Positions 7,299 to 12,896 of a stretch of 14,732 nt of DNA are shown here, piece after piece. The translations under genes and the position numbers were made by a program. Source of the DNA: an uncultured Candidatus Saccharibacteria bacterium. GTDB lineage: Bacteria > Patescibacteriota > Saccharimonadia > Saccharimonadales > Saccharimonadaceae. The notes below the pieces were generated by a model. The model ran no database searches. It had not been told where the DNA came from and saw nothing but the letters and a program-made list of their open reading frames with translations. Every line of letters starts with the position of its first letter. The first letter of the stretch is position 1. The DNA is taken from positions 1 through 14,732 of the forward strand of contig CALHVV010000008.1 in the NCBI GenBank assembly GCA_938036915.1, written 5' to 3'.

Positions 7299-7327
7299 TT
7301 GACAGTAGCGCAATCACCTTCTACGAT
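7299..7327 (+). promoter_or_regulatory. Promoter of the unknown membrane protein gene
   Basis: TTGACA (7299-7304), 17-base spacer, TACGAT (7322-7327). The predicted start near 7334 falls on the ten-base palindrome ataacgttat (7333-7342) and on the repeated half-site gattataac, both about 30 bases before the gene. Confidence 0.65.
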
Positions 7328-7366
7328 AGATTATAACGTTATCTCACATTATCAAAGGAAACCACT

Positions 7367-8266
7367 ATGGCACTTGTACCACACAGATACACCCATTTCG
7401 ACAGCGATCTCGAAGATTACACCACAGACACAGATTACTATTGGGCAGGTTGCGCACAAGAAGATCTTGCTAAATTTGGCCCAGATGCTGTCGCAAGCTA
7501 TATTGTTAATGGGAAGGTTTTGCCAGAGGCTACGAAATTATTCAAGCATGACGCCATTGGCGAGATAACACTCGGATCAATAGCACTCAGTATGTGCGTT
7601 ACAGGTGGCCTTGCCTACAGTAGTGTAAGCAGTATAGAGACAGGAGCTCCTACTATTTTTGCGGCTAGTCTACTCAGTACAATCCCGGGAGGCTTCGGTG
7701 GCTTTTTTGCAGGAATCGCACGAGATACATCCAAGGGATATGACCCTATTGTTCGTATGCAAGCTCGCCATCAAACCCACCAGCTCAAGAAGTTGATTGG
7801 AACAAATCATGAGACCGTCACCAGCACATATTACGAAATATATAGACATATTGATAAACAAAACCAAGCAACAATACCCCCATATCGACTCTCCTATGAT
7901 GAAAGAAAGCGAGCTATTGCTACAATTCTTGACCACCTTATGGATAATGACCGCGATATTACTCTTGCCTACCAAAAGAATCAAACATCCCCGGAGAGTA
8001 GAAGGCTATCATACCCACTTGCGAAATCACTCGAAGAAAGACTAGGAAAGGCGATTGACCTCCCCCTTGCTGCAATCTACGCTGAACAACGATTTCGTAC
8101 TGAAAAACAAATAGAAGACAAAGCAACAGCAGAAGCAGCAGCAAAGGCACAGGAAACAGCACAGAGAGAAGCTGATAAGGCTTACGCAGAGCTCAAGGAT
8201 GAGGAAGTTTCTCGGTTGCTTGGATATCGTAATGCGCAAGAACTTACTGATTTATCCGGGTTGTAA
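7367..8266 (+). CDS. Unknown two-helix membrane protein with C-terminal coiled coil
   Basis: I do not recognise this 299-residue protein. The first ~60 residues are hydrophilic and acidic (DSDLEDYTTDTDYY). Two hydrophobic, glycine-rich segments (about 64-86 and 96-117) form a membrane hairpin with a short turn. The rest is charged and mostly helical. The stretch 240-283 is rich in Ala, Glu, Lys and Gln and should form a coiled coil, followed by a short helix to the end. No signal peptide, no cysteine pair, no catalytic motif seen. Start has aaagga (7354-7359) at proper spacing. The gene is AT-richer than its neighbours and uses more ATA and AGA codons, which suggests recent acquisition or weak selection. 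It has its own promoter, divergent from the ABC operon. Stop is TAA. Confidence 0.8.
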   Translation: MALVPHRYTHFDSDLEDYTTDTDYYWAGCAQEDLAKFGPDAVASYIVNGKVLPEATKLFKHDAIGEITLGSIALSMCVTGGLAYSSVSSIETGAPTIFAASLLSTIPGGFGGFFAGIARDTSKGYDPIVRMQARHQTHQLKKLIGTNHETVTSTYYEIYRHIDKQNQATIPPYRLSYDERKRAIATILDHLMDNDRDITLAYQKNQTSPESRRLSYPLAKSLEERLGKAIDLPLAAIYAEQRFRTEKQIEDKATAEAAAKAQETAQREADKAYAELKDEEVSRLLGYRNAQELTDLSGL

Positions 8267-8361
8267 GTAGTGTGCAAATAAACACATATCATTGATAACC
8301 CTAAGCACCTCTACTGCCATCCAAACAGCAATTAACAAACAAATCTCATCACCATGCGATG

Positions 8362-8367
8362 TATACT
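8362..8367 (+). promoter_or_regulatory. -10 box of the CHAP hydrolase gene (leaderless layout)
   Basis: TATACT ends six bases before the ATG at 8374, which puts the predicted transcript start on the A of the start codon. No -35 match at 16-18 bases and no ribosome site is visible. The same box and spacing occur before the gene at 14656. Confidence 0.5.
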
Positions 8368-8373
8368 ATACAT

Positions 8374-9006
8374 ATGAAACGATTATTCCCTCTCAGCCAC
8401 CGAGCAACCATCATCACCATTTGCCTTGCCCTCCTTCTCGTTATTGGCGGCGTTGTTGGCACAGCGATTGGCTGGCGCAAAATTCTTTACAAACTCCAAG
8501 GTACGTCACATGTGGCCACGCTCGATCGTTCGCCAGGGCTCGCCCAGTTTCCTGAGGTCAACACGCAAGCCCTCAGCCCTACTCGCCGCAAGATTGTCCA
8601 GCTTGCCCAGGCAGAGTTTGCCGCTCAGCCCGCTGGTACGAAATATAGCCAAGGAGCGCACGAGGCATGGTGCGCTGACTTCGTCAGCTGGACGATACAG
8701 CAGGCTGGTGCGCCGCTCAAGAACCCACACACTGGTAGCTGGCGCATCCCAGGCACCTTCACGCTGCGTGAGTATTACGAGTCAGCAGGCCGTTTCAAAC
8801 CAGCCGATAGCGGCTACCAGCCCCGCCCTGGCGACGTAGCAATCTACCGCGCTTCGCCCGTCTTTGGCGACCATACACACATTGTCCTGCGCAATGATGA
8901 CGGCATACTCACCACTGTTGGCGGCAACGAGAATAATAAGATACGTATTTTTGCCAACCGGCAGCGCAACTATACTGGTCTACTCGGCTATGGCGTTACA
9001 GAGTAG
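8374..9006 (+). CDS. Membrane-anchored CHAP-domain peptidoglycan hydrolase
   Basis: Predicted amidase or endopeptidase acting on cell wall, exported and held at the membrane. After a short basic start (MKRLFPLSHR) comes one hydrophobic helix (about 12-31) followed by a linker; the CHAP domain fills about 75-210. Catalytic residues visible: C100 in WCADFVSW, H169 in GDHTHIVLR, and N185/E186 in VGGNENNK as the third member. I use the ATG at 8374 (210 residues) rather than the one at 8359, because the -10 box lies between them. Such enzymes serve in cell-wall remodelling; in an epibiont they might also act on the wall of the host cell, which is inference. There is no antitoxin or immunity gene directly beside it. 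Stop is TAG. Confidence 0.9.
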   Translation: MKRLFPLSHRATIITICLALLLVIGGVVGTAIGWRKILYKLQGTSHVATLDRSPGLAQFPEVNTQALSPTRRKIVQLAQAEFAAQPAGTKYSQGAHEAWCADFVSWTIQQAGAPLKNPHTGSWRIPGTFTLREYYESAGRFKPADSGYQPRPGDVAIYRASPVFGDHTHIVLRNDDGILTTVGGNENNKIRIFANRQRNYTGLLGYGVTE

Positions 9007-9044
9007 CCATTAATAGGATAACCACAGAAGTTTGCAGTGCTCAG

Positions 9045-9053
9045 TGGTATAAT
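9045..9053 (+). promoter_or_regulatory. Extended -10 promoter of the four-helix CxxC membrane protein gene
   Basis: TGG-TATAAT (9045-9053), perfect -10 with TGn extension, ending ten bases before the ATG at 9064. The predicted leader is about four bases, too short for a ribosome site, and none is seen. Confidence 0.65.
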
Positions 9054-9063
9054 AGAGACACTG

Positions 9064-9687
9064 ATGAAACATCACCTTGCTTCGCTACACCATACTATCC
9101 CCACTGCCCTAAGCGGCATTGGTCAGGTGCTGCGCCAGCCATGGTATGCGGCAAGTGCGCTGGTTGGTGCACTTGGCTTTGCCTGGCTGATTTTTCTCTT
9201 AACTAATGGTGGATTCTATGGCGCGCTGCTTATGTCTCGCTTGCCACTTGTTGATAAGCTTGGTGTGATTGGAACAATGTTTATAGAGATCACTCGGCAG
9301 GCTGCGACGTCGCTGACAGGTGCACTACTTGTGCTTGTCTCGATCTTGCAGGGTATATCTCTCGCGCTTATTATCTTCACCGCGCGGCGCAACAAGCGCA
9401 ACCAGCAAACCACACAGCAGCTTAGCCTCAGCGGTATTGCTTCCGTCGCGGCGGCAATTGGCCTGGGCTGCGTACCTTGTGGTACATCGCTCATTCTCCC
9501 CATCGTGGCAGTGTTTTTCTCGGGAGCAGCCGCCGCTTCAGCCGCGACGGTTGCCAGCACTATTGTGCTTATCATCGCCCTTGGGCTCAGCCTCTTTTCG
9601 CTCTATCGATCGGGCCAGATTGCCGCCATTTACATAACATTAGCTCAGCAGGAGGAGCATCATGCAGTCACAACAAACAGGGGTTAG
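9064..9687 (+). CDS. Four-helix membrane protein with intramembrane CxxC, coupled to a DsbA-like gene
   Basis: Unnamed integral membrane protein of 207 residues. Hydrophobic segments at about 29-47, 84-106, 124-153 and 159-182. The third begins with GLGCVPCG, placing C136 and C139 as a CxxC pair at the edge of or inside the membrane, followed by a helix containing P146, a pattern that recalls the proline-flanked active-site cysteines of CcdA/DsbD and the CxxC of VKOR/DsbB, though it is clearly none of these by sequence as far as I can judge. The last 26 bases overlap the next gene, a DsbA-like thioredoxin, so the two are made together. An electron-transfer partner role is therefore likely but inferred. 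A GTG at 9037 extends the frame, but lies upstream of the -10 box, so I prefer ATG 9064. Stop is TAG. Confidence 0.8.
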   Translation: MKHHLASLHHTIPTALSGIGQVLRQPWYAASALVGALGFAWLIFLLTNGGFYGALLMSRLPLVDKLGVIGTMFIEITRQAATSLTGALLVLVSILQGISLALIIFTARRNKRNQQTTQQLSLSGIASVAAAIGLGCVPCGTSLILPIVAVFFSGAAAASAATVASTIVLIIALGLSLFSLYRSGQIAAIYITLAQQEEHHAVTTNRG

Positions 9688-10372
9688 CTTGATCCATATC
9701 ATGCTTGGGGTTGTCGTCGTCACAATCATCAGCCTCTTCGCCTACAATCTCATCAACCGCCCACCCAACAAGCACATTGGCAAAGGTGAGCCCTGGCAGA
9801 GCGCGATGTCGCAGGGTAGCCACACTGCGCCCAATGTCTTTGTCGACTACACCGACTACTTCTGCTCATTTTGTGCGCAGGTCGAGGCTGCCACGAACAC
9901 TGCAGACTTCCAGCAGTATATCAAGTCGGGCAAACTGCGCTACGAACACCGGATTGTTGCCGTTCTCAAAGATATTGTGCCCAATACCGAACGTGGTGCC
10001 GAGGCAGCATTTTGCGCGGCCGACCAGCATAAATATTGGGAATACACACACCACATTGTACCCCGCATCAAGGCCGATTACTTTGACAAAGGCATTGGCG
10101 TCAAAGGCGTTGCCGTGCCCAAAGAAATTCCGCTCCTCCCCGTCAGCTATTTCGAAACGTCGGCCGAAGCTATTGGACTCAACGTGGAGACATTCCGCGA
10201 CTGCGTGACAAACGAGAAACACAAAGACGATATCGCCACAAACACCAGCCGCGCTCTCAAGCTCGGCGTCACTGGCCTCCCTTACATGATCGTCAACGAC
10301 TACACCACCAGCGGCTTTGGTGGCGGCGAGCACGGACTGAAGACATTACTCAAAGCAGGTGGGGTGCAATAA
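9662..10372 (+). CDS. Membrane-anchored DsbA-like thiol oxidoreductase
   Basis: Exported thioredoxin-fold protein that makes or rearranges disulfides in secreted proteins. One hydrophobic helix (about 9-30) anchors it; a linker follows, and the catalytic domain runs from about 55. Active site C68-S-F-C71 in DYTDYFCSFC; the cis-proline is P207 in GVTGLPYM. A second cysteine pair, C118 and C181, lies in the helical insertion and may form a structural disulfide. At 236 residues it fits the DsbA-like (Thioredoxin_4) group of Gram-positive and CPR bacteria. A very strong ribosome site (aggaggag) sits within the end of the overlapping upstream gene. No DsbB or VKOR gene is in the window. Stop is TAA, three bases from the convergent corA stop. 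Confidence 0.92.
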   Translation: MQSQQTGVSLIHIMLGVVVVTIISLFAYNLINRPPNKHIGKGEPWQSAMSQGSHTAPNVFVDYTDYFCSFCAQVEAATNTADFQQYIKSGKLRYEHRIVAVLKDIVPNTERGAEAAFCAADQHKYWEYTHHIVPRIKADYFDKGIGVKGVAVPKEIPLLPVSYFETSAEAIGLNVETFRDCVTNEKHKDDIATNTSRALKLGVTGLPYMIVNDYTTSGFGGGEHGLKTLLKAGGVQ

Positions 10373-10375
10373 CCC

Positions 10376-11290
10376 CTACCGCCGGCGTAAGAAATAATAT
10401 CCGGTTGCCATGGCGGCTATCACACTCACAGCGGTAATCTTCCAAAACATCGTCGGGTCGTCCGCCCCGGGCACTGGTACATTCATACCATAGAGCCCAG
10501 CGATCATCGTCGGGATGGTCAGGGCTACCGTGATCACCGTTAGTAAGCGGATCGTCTCGTTCAGGCGCGTGTCCATCACGGCGCGATAGCTATCACGCAC
10601 ATTAGTGATGGTGCGCAGGAGCGACTTACAACGCGCAATCACCTGCTCCAAATCAATCGAGATATCCTCCACATCATCCTTATCATCCTCTTTGAGGCGG
10701 AGACTACGGTTCGCCATCAAGCGCTCGATCGCCCAGTTCATTGGCACCAATGCATTGAGATAGTCGTTGAGTTTGCGCTCATACTCAGTCAGCGTCACAA
10801 TATCGCGCGCCCGCAGCGTATGGAGATCGTCTGTTGCTGCTCGCATTTGTCGGTTGATCGTTGCCACTCGCCGCTGGTACTGCAGCGACACCGCCTCGAT
10901 CATTGCCACCACGAGCTCAATCCGCCGTGCCGTATTCATCCGCGTTTTGTCGACAAAAGGCTGCCAGAGGCGGCCTAGGCTATCGCGCGACAGCGTCACC
11001 ACGTAGTTTTTGTGAATGCCAAACAATATTGGCGTCGTAAAGTCGTTAAAGTCATCGTCCGTATCAGGCAAGCGGGCAATCAAATACGTCCACTCATCCT
11101 CAAAATCAACCCGCGGCACCTCGTGCGGGTCCAGTGCATCTTTGATGATATTTTCGTCCATACCAAGCGCTAGAAGCTTGTCGATCTCCTCGCTGCTGGG
11201 CTTCTCACAGCGCAGCCACGACCCAACCCGCAGCGTATCACGCGGCGTAATCGTCTGATCTGCCTCACTCGAACGAAGATATTGCAACAT
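10376..11290 (-). CDS. corA: CorA-type magnesium/cobalt channel
   Basis: Pentameric inner-membrane channel for divalent cations, mainly Mg2+. The 304-residue product matches the family length (about 315). Seen: a long, charged N-terminal cytoplasmic domain with many helices (for example 120-235), two C-terminal helices (about 247-268 and 282-300), and the pore signature YGMN at 267-270 between them. The C-terminus is basic (LRRR), as usual. There is no ribosome site: the -10 box ends ten bases before the ATG, so the leader would be about four bases. It lies downstream of the tetR-like gene on the same strand, with its own promoter between. Convergent with the DsbA-like gene, with only three bases between the stops. 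Stop is TAG. Confidence 0.95.
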   Translation of the reverse strand: MLQYLRSSEADQTITPRDTLRVGSWLRCEKPSSEEIDKLLALGMDENIIKDALDPHEVPRVDFEDEWTYLIARLPDTDDDFNDFTTPILFGIHKNYVVTLSRDSLGRLWQPFVDKTRMNTARRIELVVAMIEAVSLQYQRRVATINRQMRAATDDLHTLRARDIVTLTEYERKLNDYLNALVPMNWAIERLMANRSLRLKEDDKDDVEDISIDLEQVIARCKSLLRTITNVRDSYRAVMDTRLNETIRLLTVITVALTIPTMIAGLYGMNVPVPGADDPTMFWKITAVSVIAAMATGYYFLRRR

Positions 11291-11300
11291 ACTAGTGATA

Positions 11301-11329
11301 AGTATACGATGAAGCAGTCATAATTGCAA
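11301..11329 (-). promoter_or_regulatory. Promoter of corA (nearly leaderless)
   Basis: Minus strand TTGCAA (11329-11324), 17-base spacer, TATACT (11306-11301). Predicted start is near 11294, four bases before the ATG at 11290. The hexamers are identical to those before the gene at 14656. Confidence 0.75.
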
Positions 11330-11395
11330 ATAATACGACAGGTTCGCTTCTGCGTTCTGCATCGTTCATTATTTTATAGCGACGTATGGCGACGA

Positions 11396-11968
11396 CTATT
11401 CACTGACAAACAGCTGCTCAAGCACCGCATCAACCATAAACTTCATCGTCTTTGGTGCGATACCCTCCAGTACGTCAATCGCTGCCACTGCCGTAAAGAG
11501 TTCGCTAATTATCTGGTCGGTCGCGCCTGGCCGCAGTATGCCATCGCGCCGCCACTGCTGCACCTGCTCGGCAAAGAACTCGCCACGCATCACCAAGCTA
11601 TTACCTGCTCCTGCTTGCTTCACATCATCGTGGTAGGCTTGGCGCACCTGCTCGCCAGGCACATCACTCTGCCACTCGGCCAGGATTTTATTACGCCGCA
11701 TGGCTTGCGTCGTGGCACGTAGATAAGCTGCGAAGGCTGCCCGGGGCTGCGACCAATCGATTCGTCCAACAATCCGGTTCTTCGTCTTTTCATCCTCCGC
11801 ACGATACACCGCAAGGAAGAGCTCCAGCTTAGACGGATAGAGCAAATACACACCACCCACCGCAATGCCCGCCACCTGAGCAATCTCCACGATCGATGCC
11901 GCTTTGTATCCATCCTGGGCAAAGACCCGCCGCGCTGCCTGAATTAGTTTCGCCTGACTGATTGCCAT
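11396..11968 (-). CDS. TetR-family transcriptional regulator
   Basis: Dimeric one-component repressor; 190 residues is typical. The N-terminal helix-turn-helix (about 5-50) shows the family pattern: LIQAARRVFAQDGY, then IVEIAQVAGIAVGGVYLLYPSKLELF, with the YxLYPSK element in place of the usual YxHFxxK. The ligand-binding helices (60-190) are variable, and the inducer cannot be guessed. Start at 11968 has ggag seven to eight bases upstream. An extended -10 promoter lies about 65 bases before it. It is divergent from the TasA-like/signal peptidase pair and upstream of corA; candidate targets are its own promoter, the surface pair, or one of the exporters in the window, which is inference. Stop is TAG. 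Confidence 0.9.
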   Translation of the reverse strand: MAISQAKLIQAARRVFAQDGYKAASIVEIAQVAGIAVGGVYLLYPSKLELFLAVYRAEDEKTKNRIVGRIDWSQPRAAFAAYLRATTQAMRRNKILAEWQSDVPGEQVRQAYHDDVKQAGAGNSLVMRGEFFAEQVQQWRRDGILRPGATDQIISELFTAVAAIDVLEGIAPKTMKFMVDAVLEQLFVSE

Positions 11969-12033
11969 ATCGCTCCGACCTCCGCTCGCGCTACCCTGCC
12001 CGATAGCGCCTCTTTACTTTCTACTCATATTCT

Positions 12034-12042
12034 ATTATAGCA
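12034..12042 (-). promoter_or_regulatory. Extended -10 promoter of the TetR-family gene
   Basis: Minus strand TGC-TATAAT (12042-12034), the same nine bases as at the DUF6301-like gene. A perfect ten-base palindrome gctgcgcagc (12055-12064) lies about 20 bases upstream and may be an operator. No good -35. Confidence 0.6.
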
Positions 12043-12164
12043 GGTTTGGAAACGGCTGCGCAGCGAGACGAGCAATCAATATATCGCAGCCAATGAAGTG
12101 AAATAGAGCTATCGATATGCGATACCATTACCAGCCGAGTTATCGCTATCAATACATTGCCACC

Positions 12165-12193
12165 TTGTATAACGCTCATGCTTCTGATACACT
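12165..12193 (+). promoter_or_regulatory. Promoter of the TasA-like/signal peptidase pair
   Basis: TTGTAT (12165-12170), 17-base spacer, TACACT (12188-12193) with TGA as -10 extension (12185-12187). Predicted start near 12200, about 25 bases before the ATG at 12225. Matches are moderate. Confidence 0.5.
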
Positions 12194-12224
12194 GATAGCT
12201 AATATAACCATAAGGGGGATTTTT

Positions 12225-12878
12225 ATGATTGCAACTCAAGCTAGCCAGGGCAAGAAGCGGATTGGTCTTATCTCAACGGGGATTGTGGGTGCACTGCTCG
12301 TCGCCTTTACCTTTACACCAACCTTCGCAGGCTTTGCGGCAAGCATCCAAAATACCATCAACAGCGCCTCAACCGGTACACTCACCATGAAGGAAACATC
12401 GGGCACCTACACCTGCAACAGTACAGACGGCGCCGGTGCAACGACCAACTCTGCTACCTGCTCTACTATTAACAAGTATGGTGGCACGAGCACACCACTC
12501 GTTGCTGGTGGGCCAGCCCAAACAACCAACATTACCCTGCAAAACACCGGAAGCGTGGCCGCAACATCCTTTAGCCTTAACCCTGGCACATGTAGCCAAT
12601 CACCTGTCCCTGGTGCTTCTTTAGCAGGTAGTGCAACTGACCTCTGCAGTAAAGTCAAGGTAGCTATCAAATCAGGCAGCAGCACATTCTTTACGGGTAC
12701 TGCCGCACAACTGCAAGCAGGCGGTGCTATTGACCTGCTCGCCAAGCTCAGCAAGGCAACCATCAATACTGGCGAGAGTGTGCCAATCACCTTTGAGGTG
12801 TCGCTCGACGCTAGCGCCGGCCCAACCTACCAAGGTTTGCAGGTCTCGCAACCACTGACGTGGACATTTGGCGCGTAA
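12225..12878 (+). CDS. TasA/camelysin-like secreted surface protein
   Basis: Predicted secreted fibre or surface subunit of 217 residues. The N-terminus has a basic start (KKR, 10-12), a hydrophobic stretch (13-31) and an Ala-rich end (TFAGFAAS) as signal peptide. What follows, NTINSASTGTLTM, matches the AxxNxFxAGTLxL-like start of mature TasA and camelysin proteins. The strands NITLQNTGSVAATSFSL (102-118) and the end, with ITFEVSLD, YQGLQ and LTWTF, fit the TasA jelly-roll. C64, C79, C123 and C141 are absent from typical Bacillus TasA and may form two disulfides. The start at 12225 is chosen for its site aaggggg; an in-frame ATG at 12117 lies upstream of the promoter. The SipW-type peptidase gene follows 18 bases later, as sipW accompanies tasA in Bacillus. 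Stop is TAA. Confidence 0.72.
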   Translation: MIATQASQGKKRIGLISTGIVGALLVAFTFTPTFAGFAASIQNTINSASTGTLTMKETSGTYTCNSTDGAGATTNSATCSTINKYGGTSTPLVAGGPAQTTNITLQNTGSVAATSFSLNPGTCSQSPVPGASLAGSATDLCSKVKVAIKSGSSTFFTGTAAQLQAGGAIDLLAKLSKATINTGESVPITFEVSLDASAGPTYQGLQVSQPLTWTFGA

Positions 12879-12896
12879 TTCCTCTGGAGTAGGACA

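Noticed and set aside
9037..9063. Upstream GTG start extending the four-helix protein by nine residues
   Set aside because: GTG lies before the extended -10 box at 9045-9053, so it would not be transcribed from that promoter; no ribosome site.
9866..10333. 155-codon minus-strand frame inside the DsbA-like gene
   Set aside because: Antisense to a gene with active site and cis-proline motifs; composition of the product is typical of a shadow frame.
12117..12224. Upstream ATG extending the TasA-like protein by 36 residues
   Set aside because: It would put a non-signal stretch before the signal peptide and lies upstream of the predicted promoter; ATG 12225 has the strong site aaggggg.
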